Origin: Dehalococcoidia bacterium
GTDB lineage: Bacteria; Chloroflexota; Dehalococcoidia; Lucifugimonadales; UBA3495
Direction: 5' to 3'
Assembly: GCA_002746355.1 (NCBI GenBank)
Contig: NVWX01000018.1
Coordinates: 39,143-44,963, forward strand
Length of the DNA stretch: 5,821 nt
Numbering within the stretch: the first letter of the stretch is position 1; each line of letters begins with the position of its first letter. Below are positions 1 through 4,506 of this stretch, in pieces. Made by a program: the position numbers and the translations under genes. A model generated the notes under the pieces. That model worked only from the letters and a program-made list of their open reading frames with translations. It made no database searches and was not told where the DNA came from.

Positions 1-779
1 GTGTCACAGAAGAAGGTCTGGATGCCGAGCGCGTGGAGTCGATGATGCCGTGCGAACTCGGTGCCGTTGTCGAAGGTGACCGTCTGACGCCAGGGGGCGG
101 GCAATGAGGCCAATATCTTTGCCATGATCTGGGCCATTGGGTCCGCGTGCTTGCTGGGGGGCCGGGCGGCAATCAACAGGCGGGAGTGGCGCTCATGCAA
201 GGCGAGCACTGGCTGCTTGTGGACCCCGAACAGCATCAAGTCCCCCTCCCAATGACCCGGTGTCGCGCGGTCATTGGCTTCCTCAGGGCGTTCGGAGATG
301 GGACGCCGCAGATGGATCAAGCGGGCAGGACTCCCGCCCTTGCGGCCGCGCCAGCCACGTTTGGATTTGGCCCGGGGCAGGTAGTGGCGCCAGGAGAAGT
401 CGTTGGTGCGAATGATCTGGGCGTAGATGAACCGGTAGATGGTCTCATGAGAGATCACGGGTTCCCCCTGCTCATGGGCCAGCCGGCCAGGGACCTGCTC
501 TGGCGAAAAACCTTGGTCGAGCCTAGATAACACGTGGTCGCGCAGGCCGCTATCGCGATCGAGGCGTGATCCAACCCAGCGGTGGGATCTGGCCCGTTCA
601 TGGGCGTAGCTTGGTTTATACCCGGTGGTGGGCGAGCTGTTCCGCTTTAGCTCCCGAGCAATCGTCGATGGCGCGCGATCCAGACTTGCAGCGATCTGCC
701 TGATCGAGGTCCCCGCGGCCTGTAGCCGGGCAAGCTCACACCGCTCTTCAATGGAGATCTGCGAATATCGGTTTCCCAT
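1..779 (-). CDS. IS30-family transposase, C-terminus cut by window edge
   Basis: This gene encodes a DDE transposase of the IS30 family, which cuts and joins DNA at the ends of its element. The frame is open from an ATG at 779 to base 1, giving 259 residues without a stop, so the visible part is not a decayed copy. The N-terminus (about residues 5-47, starting MGNRYSQISIEER) is the helix-turn-helix typical of the family. A second family hallmark, SPEQVPGRL followed by ISHETIYRFIY, lies at about residues 92-119. The catalytic core starts at GHWEGD (first Asp, D180), and the second Asp is D237 in TFDNGTEF. The third acidic residue (E) should lie about 30-40 residues beyond the visible end, outside the window. 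IS30 transposases are usually about 320-380 residues, so roughly two-thirds is present. The family assignment is secure; the integrity of the missing part is unknown. Confidence 0.95.
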   Translation of the reverse strand, partial: MGNRYSQISIEERCELARLQAAGTSIRQIAASLDRAPSTIARELKRNSSPTTGYKPSYAHERARSHRWVGSRLDRDSGLRDHVLSRLDQGFSPEQVPGRLAHEQGEPVISHETIYRFIYAQIIRTNDFSWRHYLPRAKSKRGWRGRKGGSPARLIHLRRPISERPEEANDRATPGHWEGDLMLFGVHKQPVLALHERHSRLLIAARPPSKHADPMAQIMAKILASLPAPWRQTVTFDNGTEFARHHRLHALGIQTFFCD

Positions 780-780
780 G

Positions 781-803
781 GCAACACCTTAACTTGGTGT
801 TGC
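781..803. repeat. Perfect 8-bp inverted repeat just upstream of the transposase start
   Basis: GCAACACC (781-788) and GGTGTTGC (796-803) are perfect inverted arms separated by seven bases, immediately before the transposase ATG at 779. In the transcript of the transposase strand this would form a hairpin over the ribosome binding region. Elements of this family often limit expression driven by outside promoters, so a role in damping transposase translation or as a protein binding site is plausible. That role is inference; the palindrome itself is directly visible. Confidence 0.6.
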
Positions 804-831
804 ACTTCGTTTGTGAACTTAGGGAATCCAC

Positions 832-1170
832 TCATGCAAGGTCGTTATAAAGATCGCGCCATTTCGAGTTCGATTTTTCTATCAACTCAATCTTCCAAGC
901 CCGCTTCCATCCCTTGATGGCCTTTTCGCGTGTTATGACGGACTCCATTCTATCCAGCGCTTCATACCACACTAACCTATGAATGCTATGTTGCCGGATG
1001 AATCCCGGTACAAAATCGTTCTTGTGCTGCCAAACACGTTGGATGATATTTGAGGTAGCACCTATGTACAAAGTCCCACTGCGTTTATTTGCCAAAACGT
1101 AGGCACACGGTTGGCGCAGTGGGTTCCGGCGAAAGCCGGAACGACGGTATGTGTGCACAAAGGTGCTCAA
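832..1170 (-). CDS. GIY-YIG domain endonuclease-like protein
   Basis: This is a small single-domain protein of the GIY-YIG nuclease superfamily, in the YhbQ/UvrC-N-terminal-like group often annotated as excinuclease-like. The core begins at YVL (about residue 24), with the YIG half at residues 35-37, the conserved Arg at R45 (IIQRVWQHK), E70 in WYE and the Glu of REKAIKGWKRAWKIELIE at E82. It ends WRDLYNDLA, where such proteins normally end, so the C-terminus is natural although an insertion sequence lies next door. The start is doubtful. There is no ATG before the domain, and the listed start is a TTG with a GTG four codons later. The first 20 codons run through a palindromic repeat (1124-1141) that looks intergenic, so the original start may have been lost or moved. 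Cellular role and substrate are unknown for this group. Confidence 0.82.
   Translation of the reverse strand: MSTFVHTYRRSGFRRNPLRQPCAYVLANKRSGTLYIGATSNIIQRVWQHKNDFVPGFIRQHSIHRLVWYEALDRMESVITREKAIKGWKRAWKIELIEKSNSKWRDLYNDLA
1124..1141. repeat. Palindromic element TTCCGGC-GAAA-GCCGGAA
   Basis: Seven-base perfect arms (1124-1130 and 1135-1141) enclose a GAAA tetraloop, flanked by GGG and CGACGG. This resembles the repetitive extragenic palindromes of the form 'ATTCCGGC...GCCGGAAT' common in many bacterial genomes. It lies inside the apparent N-terminal extension of the GIY-YIG reading frame, where it is translated as RRSGFRRNP. That suggests the extension is not true ancestral coding sequence. 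Confidence 0.65.
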
Positions 1171-1186
1171 AAACGCCCGCGAACCC

Positions 1187-1522
1187 TTAGTCTGCGGCGA
1201 ACACCGCCAGCTCTTCTTGGTCGATCATGGCGGAGTCGCGGCAGCGGCGCATGATCCGGAAGATGGTGCGCACGGTGACTGAGAATCGGTCCGCAGCCTC
1301 TTCTACCGTCAGGTCGTCCTGCTGCATGGCGGTCCAGATCTTGAAGTCCCGCGCCAAACGGCGGTTGCGCTGGAACCAGGCCGGGTCGTCGTACTTGCAC
1401 TGGGGCAGCGGGCAGTCGAGGCAGGCGGCGGAGACCTCACAACCCGTATCTTCGTAATGGTAAAATTCGGGCACGGCGTCGAGAACGGGGCTGGATGTTA
1501 CTGGCCAGTCTAAAGCAGTCAT
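1187..1522 (-). CDS. Small Cys-cluster protein with C-terminal helix-turn-helix
   Basis: I do not recognise a named family. The protein is 111 residues from ATG 1522, chosen because GGAG lies seven bases upstream (GGAGTAAGGACATG); an in-frame TTG at 1540 would add six residues but would include that site. The middle carries C28-x5-C34-x2-C37-x4-C42 within GCEVSAACLDCPLPQCKYDD, a likely zinc or Fe-S ligand set. A basic, aromatic helix follows (WFQRNRRLARDFKIW, about 49-63), then a helix-turn-helix LTVEEAADRFSVTVRTIFRIM at about 71-91. This suggests a small DNA-binding regulator with a metal-bound module. Its own promoter region holds a strong palindrome, so autoregulation is possible. It is divergent from the enoyl-CoA hydratase-like gene. 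I recall similar Cys-rich HTH proteins from Chloroflexota metagenomes, but cannot verify that here. Confidence 0.82.
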   Translation of the reverse strand: MTALDWPVTSSPVLDAVPEFYHYEDTGCEVSAACLDCPLPQCKYDDPAWFQRNRRLARDFKIWTAMQQDDLTVEEAADRFSVTVRTIFRIMRRCRDSAMIDQEELAVFAAD

Positions 1523-1541
1523 GTCCTTACTCCAAAACAAA

Positions 1542-1605
1542 CGTTCGAATATTGCTTACTAAGTTTAGAACGCACGTTCTGAAGATGTCAATACTTTTCC
1601 GAACG
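1542..1605. promoter_or_regulatory. Symmetric four-half-site operator array
   Basis: The centre is AGAACG-CA-CGTTCT (1567-1580), a perfect inverted repeat lying between the -35 and -10 boxes of the leftward promoter. CGTTCG (1542-1547) and CGAACG (1600-1605) are placed with exact mirror symmetry about the same centre (1573.5). Each repeats a half-site at a 33-bp distance, about three helical turns. The core GAAC-N4-GTTC matches the LexA box type known from Gram-positive bacteria and reported for Dehalococcoides. Autorepression by the HTH protein is the main alternative. Confidence 0.6.
1562..1591 (-). promoter_or_regulatory. Sigma70-type promoter for the Cys-HTH gene
   Basis: Read on the minus strand, a perfect TTGACA -35 box (1591-1586) is followed after 18 bases by TAAACT (1567-1562), a 4/6 match to the -10 consensus. 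Transcription would start near 1554, leaving a leader of about 30 bases before ATG 1522. The spacer between the two boxes is almost filled by a palindrome, a classic arrangement for repression. Confidence 0.65.
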
Positions 1606-1626
1606 GATTTTCTAATTACCTAAAAT
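1597..1626 (+). promoter_or_regulatory. Possible promoter for the enoyl-CoA hydratase-like gene
   Basis: TAAAAT (1621-1626) matches the -10 consensus at five of six positions. A weak -35 candidate, TTCCGA (1597-1602), lies 18 bases upstream and overlaps the right-hand CGAACG half-site. If real, a protein on the half-site array would affect both divergent genes. The -35 match is poor. Confidence 0.3.
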
Positions 1627-1683
1627 TAACGCCTGAACCAGCCTAGGATTTAGAACACCACACGTAGAACCGGAGGTGGCCCA

Positions 1684-2508
1684 GTGGCAGAAACATCACC
1701 TGGAACATCAGAAAAAGAGCCCCAGGTCATTACCGAATACGAAACCATGATGTACAAAAGACTTGGGAAGACCGCCTACATCATGTTCAACCGGCCCCAG
1801 GCCCTGAACGCGGTCAACGACCAGTTCGAAGAGGACCTGCACTCGGCTCTTTTGGAGTTCGACCTAGACGACGAAGCCTGGGTGGCCATCATCCACGGCG
1901 CGGGCCGGAGTTTCTGCGCCGGCGCCGACATCAAGCAGCGGTTCGTGGCTATGACGCCGGAGCAGAGCGCCCGCAGGGAACGGGGCCCCAACCCCGAGGG
2001 CTACATGGGCCGGGCCATCAACTGGAAGCCGGTCATCGCCGCCGTCCACGGATATGCATTGGGCGCGGGGATAGTCATCGCAGCAGAGTCCGACATGATC
2101 GTTGCCTCGGAGGACGCCAAGTTCGGCATCACGGAGACCAGAAGGGGTCTGCCGGGAGGCCGGATCTGGGCCAAGGTCAACGCCTTCATGCCCTCGAAGA
2201 TCGCCTCGGAGATGGTGATCACTGGGGAGCACATAGACGCCGCAGAGCTTTACCGGCTGGGGTTGATCAACCGCCTGGTCCCCACGGGAGAACACGTGAG
2301 CGCAGCCGAGGAGCTGGCGGAGAAGGTGCTGAAGTCACCGCCGCTGGCCACCAGAGCAGCGGTGAAGCTGACCAGGCGTCAGTGGGTGCAGACCGGGGCT
2401 GACGCCGACATGCAGATGCTGCCCCTGAAGCTACACCTGACCGAGGACTTCAAAGAGGCCAGCCAATCGTTCGTGGAGAAACGAGCGCCGGAGTACCACG
2501 CCCGTTAA
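1684..2508 (+). CDS. Enoyl-CoA hydratase/isomerase (crotonase) family protein
   Basis: This is a crotonase-fold protein of 274 residues, close to the usual length of about 260, acting on acyl-CoA thioesters in the cytoplasm. The GTG start at 1684 is supported by GGAGG at 1672-1676 with a seven-base spacer. The oxyanion-hole segment is SFCAGADIK (76-84), and the second loop is GYALGAG (123-129). Compared with rat crotonase, the position of catalytic Glu144 (GGGCE) is V131 here. The Glu164 position (FGQPE) is kept as E151 in FGITE. Hydration by the two-glutamate mechanism is therefore doubtful; a one-base isomerase or another crotonase reaction is more likely. The C-terminal part (GEHIDAAELYRLGLINRLVP, about 191-210) is typical. 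It converges on a flavin monooxygenase gene and is divergent from the Cys-HTH gene. The family is certain; the exact substrate is not. Confidence 0.93.
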   Translation: MAETSPGTSEKEPQVITEYETMMYKRLGKTAYIMFNRPQALNAVNDQFEEDLHSALLEFDLDDEAWVAIIHGAGRSFCAGADIKQRFVAMTPEQSARRERGPNPEGYMGRAINWKPVIAAVHGYALGAGIVIAAESDMIVASEDAKFGITETRRGLPGGRIWAKVNAFMPSKIASEMVITGEHIDAAELYRLGLINRLVPTGEHVSAAEELAEKVLKSPPLATRAAVKLTRRQWVQTGADADMQMLPLKLHLTEDFKEASQSFVEKRAPEYHAR

Positions 2509-2517
2509 TCTTGCCTG

Positions 2518-3501
2518 CTAAGCAAACGTCGGCATGACTTTTTCAGCAAACAGGCGCAGCGACTTGGTGGTTACGTCGCCTTCCATGCCCGGCCACTGGG
2601 AGCGAAGAATCAGTTCTTCCACGCCTTGCTCTTGGTATTTGTGGATCTCTTCGATGCACTCTTCGGGGCTGCCGATGATGAAGCGGCCCTCTAGCACCTG
2701 CTCGAAGGGCACGTCGATGCGGTCGGCTTCTGGAAGTTCCTGACTGTGGCCCAAGGCCGCGCGGTCCTTGTATAGCCACTCCACCTGCGGCCGCACGATG
2801 TCGATGGCCTCCTGACGACTACCTGCCACGAAGACCTCGCGCCAAGCCGCGATGTATCCCGGCTTTCCCGCCTCTTTCACCGCCTGCCGGTACATCGGCG
2901 CCTGGGTCCCAATGGTCGTCAGAGTCGACCGGGAGCTCACCAGCCAGCCGTCGGCTTCCTTGGCCGCTCGCATAACGCCGCGTTCCAGGTTGGCCGCCAG
3001 GTAGATCTTGGGACCCGGTTTCTGGATGGGCGCGCCGGCCCCGGGGACATCGTCCAGGTTGAAGTGGCGGCCCTTATGGGTGACCCGGTCTTGGTTCCAC
3101 AACTTCTCCATGACTTCCTGGACCTCATGGAAGCGGGAGAGCCGCTCCGACTTGGGCACTTCAAAGGCCTTGAACTGAAAGTCCCGCCAGCCCAATGCCG
3201 GGGCCAACACGAACTTCCCGCCGCTGATCACGTCGAGAGTCGATATCTGCTCGGCCGCCTCGACCGGGTGGTACAGGGGCAGCAGGGCAACCATGCCCAG
3301 TTCTAGGCCGGGAGCCTCGGCGGCCACGCGTGCCAGCAACATCATGGCGTGGAAATCGTTATTCAGATAACCGGCGCCGGTCCAAAGGGAGTGGTACCCC
3401 ATATCTTTGGCCAATCGTGCTTTGGCCAGCCGTGCCGCCAACCCTTCTTCCCGGGACTGGCCCCGCAGGTCTCCGCCGCCTAGATTGATTCCAAAATGCA
3501 T
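2518..3501 (-). CDS. Luciferase-like (LLM) flavin-dependent monooxygenase
   Basis: This is a 327-residue TIM-barrel protein of the bacterial luciferase-like family, whose members use FMNH2 or coenzyme F420 to oxidise organic substrates. Family features in order: the N-terminal strand MHFGINL, DMGYHSLWTG (33-42), HPVEAAEQISTLDVISGGKF (78-97), GWRDFQFKAFEV (104-115), the late cofactor-region segment IYLAANLERGVMRAAKEADGW split over 156-176, and GSPEECIEEI (267-276) followed by GVEELIL. The length is normal and the frame intact. ATG 3501 is preceded by a G-rich GGGGG about ten bases upstream, a weak ribosome binding site. Its stop is 9 bp from the stop of the convergent crotonase gene. FMN versus F420 use and the substrate cannot be read from sequence. 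SAR202-type Chloroflexota carry many such paralogues, which fits the suggested origin. Confidence 0.92.
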   Translation of the reverse strand: MHFGINLGGGDLRGQSREEGLAARLAKARLAKDMGYHSLWTGAGYLNNDFHAMMLLARVAAEAPGLELGMVALLPLYHPVEAAEQISTLDVISGGKFVLAPALGWRDFQFKAFEVPKSERLSRFHEVQEVMEKLWNQDRVTHKGRHFNLDDVPGAGAPIQKPGPKIYLAANLERGVMRAAKEADGWLVSSRSTLTTIGTQAPMYRQAVKEAGKPGYIAAWREVFVAGSRQEAIDIVRPQVEWLYKDRAALGHSQELPEADRIDVPFEQVLEGRFIIGSPEECIEEIHKYQEQGVEELILRSQWPGMEGDVTTKSLRLFAEKVMPTFA

Positions 3502-3541
3502 GATTCAAGGCCCCCATTTTTGCCTGCGTTCGAGCCTGAGA

Positions 3542-3547
3542 AGTATA
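3542..3547 (-). promoter_or_regulatory. Possible -10 box upstream of the LLM monooxygenase
   Basis: On the minus strand TATACT matches the -10 consensus at five of six positions and lies about 40 bases before ATG 3501, downstream of the terminator-like hairpin. I see no convincing -35 box at the right distance, so this is tentative. Confidence 0.3.
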
Positions 3548-3580
3548 GCAGAGGGCTTAAAATACCAGGGGCAGGACGAG

Positions 3581-3620
3581 AAAATGCCCCGTCCTTACAG
3601 AAGAAGGGCAGGGCATTTTT
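3581..3620. terminator. Bidirectional terminator-like hairpin
   Basis: The arms 3581-3596 and 3604-3619 form a 16-position stem with one mismatch and one wobble around a seven-base loop. AAAA at the left foot and TTTTT at the right foot give a U-tract in either direction. It lies between the end of the decayed selenoprotein copy (3648) and the monooxygenase start (3501). It would therefore stop leftward transcripts of the selenoprotein pair before they enter the monooxygenase gene. Confidence 0.65.
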
Positions 3621-3647
3621 CTTGGTCAACCGGTATTTAGCTTCTGA

Positions 3648-4003
3648 TCAGCGGGGCCGCCACGGCCATGGCTGGTCTCGGACGGTGGCCAGCGACGGTG
3701 GGACTTCCCCTCCCAGCACCGCGCCGTTGCTGAGCCTCGCTTCGACCTTCAGGTGGTGGAACCACAGGAACTTGGACTGGCGTATCTCCAGGCTGCACAC
3801 ATAGGGAGCCAGGGTGCCTTCTACCAGCACCCTTCTACGGGGACCTCGCGGAACCGGGACTGTTTTCTGTGCCCCAGATAGGTGCTGACCGAGATCTCGG
3901 CAGCCGAGCCGGCTCAATGGTCGAAACACTGCAGGTCAAAAACGGCCAGCCCGCCTCTTTTCTGGACGTGCTCCAAAGCCTCGGGGGTGAACGAAACTGC
4001 TAT
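3648..4003 (-). pseudogene. Decaying tandem copy of the UGA-containing HesB-like selenoprotein
   Basis: This is a paralogue of the gene at 4062-4382. Read from ATA 4003, the frame gives FTPEALEHVQKRGG, then CFDH, an in-frame UGA at 3916-3914, then AGSAAEISV. The aligned residues TPEA, EH, GG, DL, E and SV match the neighbour, and UGA is codon 30 in both. The frame meets TAG at 3823-3821. The homologous continuation (LVEGTLAPY through SKFLWFHHLKVEARL to NGAVLGGE) lies in another frame that ends at 3650-3648, so one base appears to be missing near 3825-3835. The ATA sits exactly where the neighbour has ATG, and no strong ribosome binding site precedes it. A GTG at 4078 in the same frame, overlapping the upstream gene, could act as an alternative start. 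Gene decay is the simplest reading; sequencing error or recoding would be alternatives. The UGA is at the same codon as in an otherwise intact paralogue, which argues against the UGA itself being random damage. Confidence 0.7.
3884..3904 (-). promoter_or_regulatory. Candidate bacterial SECIS hairpin of the decayed copy
   Basis: Downstream of the UGA (3916-3914) the minus-strand RNA can fold as GCUG-CCGA, loop GAUC, UCGG, a bulged U, then CAGC. The loop starts 17 bases after the UGA, and begins with G. Distance, small loop and a bulged U recall known bacterial SECIS elements, although the bulge is on the 3' side, unlike E. coli fdhF. A competing 5-bp hairpin (CTCGG/CCGAG) overlaps it, so support is weaker than for the intact copy. 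Confidence 0.45.
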
Positions 4004-4061
4004 CTCAGCCGATCTGGCAGGGCCTTCACCGACGGGTGCGCCGTAACGGAGACGTTGGACG

Positions 4062-4382
4062 TTAAGCCCTGGAGGCACGACGTCCCAGCACCAAGCCGTT
4101 TTCCAGTTCCAGGTCCGCCTTGAGGTTTCGGAAGAACAGGAACTTCTTACTGCCGATGTTCATGATAGTGGTGTGTTGGGCGAGATTCGGCAGGATGAAC
4201 AATTCCACGCCGTCCTGATTTATCTTGCGGTACGGAGAAATGTCGCGGCGGGAGATTCTGGTATCGACCGATACCTCAGTGGAGTTGCCGCCTCAAGACG
4301 AGAAGGAAATCAGGTCGATGGCTGCCTGACCGCCCTTGCTTTGGATGTGTTCGACGGCTTCTGGTGTCAGATTAATCTGCAT
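4062..4382 (-). CDS. HesB/IscA-like 'CC/Se motif' selenoprotein with in-frame UGA
   Basis: This small protein of 106 residues is read only if the UGA at 4295-4293 (codon 30) is decoded as selenocysteine. ATG 4382 has GAGG with a six-base spacer (GAGGTAACCGATG). The sequence starts MQINLTPEAVEHIQSKGG, continues DLISFSS-Sec-GGNSTEVSV, and later has GVELFILPNLAQ (58-69), SKKFLFFRNLKADLELENG (79-97) and VLG, ending at TAA 4064-4062. The pattern LTPEA...GG...DL...Sec-GG...EVSV resembles the HesB/IscA-like selenoproteins that I recall as the 'CC/Se motif' family, whose relatives may carry Cys at the Sec site. The function is not established; a redox or metal role is inferred from the Sec. Evidence for recoding: homology continues on both sides of the UGA, a tandem paralogue has UGA at the same codon, and a good SECIS-like hairpin follows. 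It lies 124 bp downstream of the yqeK-like gene. Confidence 0.78.
4260..4275 (-). promoter_or_regulatory. Candidate bacterial SECIS hairpin with GGUC loop
   Basis: On the minus strand GGTATC-GGTC-GATACC forms a perfect six-pair stem with the tetraloop GGUC. The loop begins 24 bases after the UGA at 4295-4293, within the range usual for bacterial SECIS elements inside the coding region. As I recall it, the E. coli fdhF SECIS also displays GGUC in its apical loop, with the G-U bound by SelB. This is the strongest local support for selenocysteine insertion. Confidence 0.65.
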
Positions 4383-4506
4383 CGGTTACCTCGCTGGCTG
4401 GTCGCCCCCGCCGGCCTGAAAAACGGTATGACCTGGGTATTCATTGATCGAGGCCTAACTTGTGTTTATGATGCGCCAAATCCGGTTGGGGTTCAATCCC
4501 CGGAGG

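Larger units (their letters stand above)
1..831 (-). mobile_element. IS30-family insertion sequence, transposase-start end
   Basis: The transposase gene defines a partial element. Its 5' boundary must lie between the transposase start (779) and the stop codon of the neighbouring nuclease gene (832-834), most likely in the AT-richer stretch 804-831. Only one end is visible, so the terminal inverted repeat and target duplication cannot be read, and the right limit given here is an upper bound. The element stops just short of the adjacent gene's C-terminal codons and appears to have left that gene complete. Confidence 0.6.

Noticed and set aside
137..530. Two overlapping plus-strand ORFs of 92 and 127 codons
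   Set aside because: They are antisense to the intact IS30 transposase frame, which has clear family motifs; their translations show no recognisable domain.
647..835. 62-codon minus-strand ORF starting at the GIY-YIG stop
   Set aside because: It is an out-of-frame shadow of the transposase N-terminus; the ATGA overlap with the nuclease stop is coincidental.
3648..3929. 93-codon minus-strand ORF taken as a gene in its own right
   Set aside because: Only its later part matches the selenoprotein paralogue; the first 30 or so codons are an out-of-frame reading of the UGA region, so it is the C-terminal half of a frameshifted gene.
3496..4123. Plus-strand ORFs of 102 and 84 codons
   Set aside because: They cross the terminator hairpin or lie antisense to the second selenoprotein copy, and show no family features.
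4293..4295. UGA read as a genome-wide reassigned Trp or Gly codon
   Set aside because: TGA serves as a normal stop for the GIY-YIG gene and the other long genes have no in-frame TGA, so recoding must be local.
4484..4503. T-arm-like GGGG-TTCAAT-CCCC suggesting a tRNA
   Set aside because: The loop is six rather than seven bases, and no matching acceptor, D or anticodon arms are found upstream or on the other strand.
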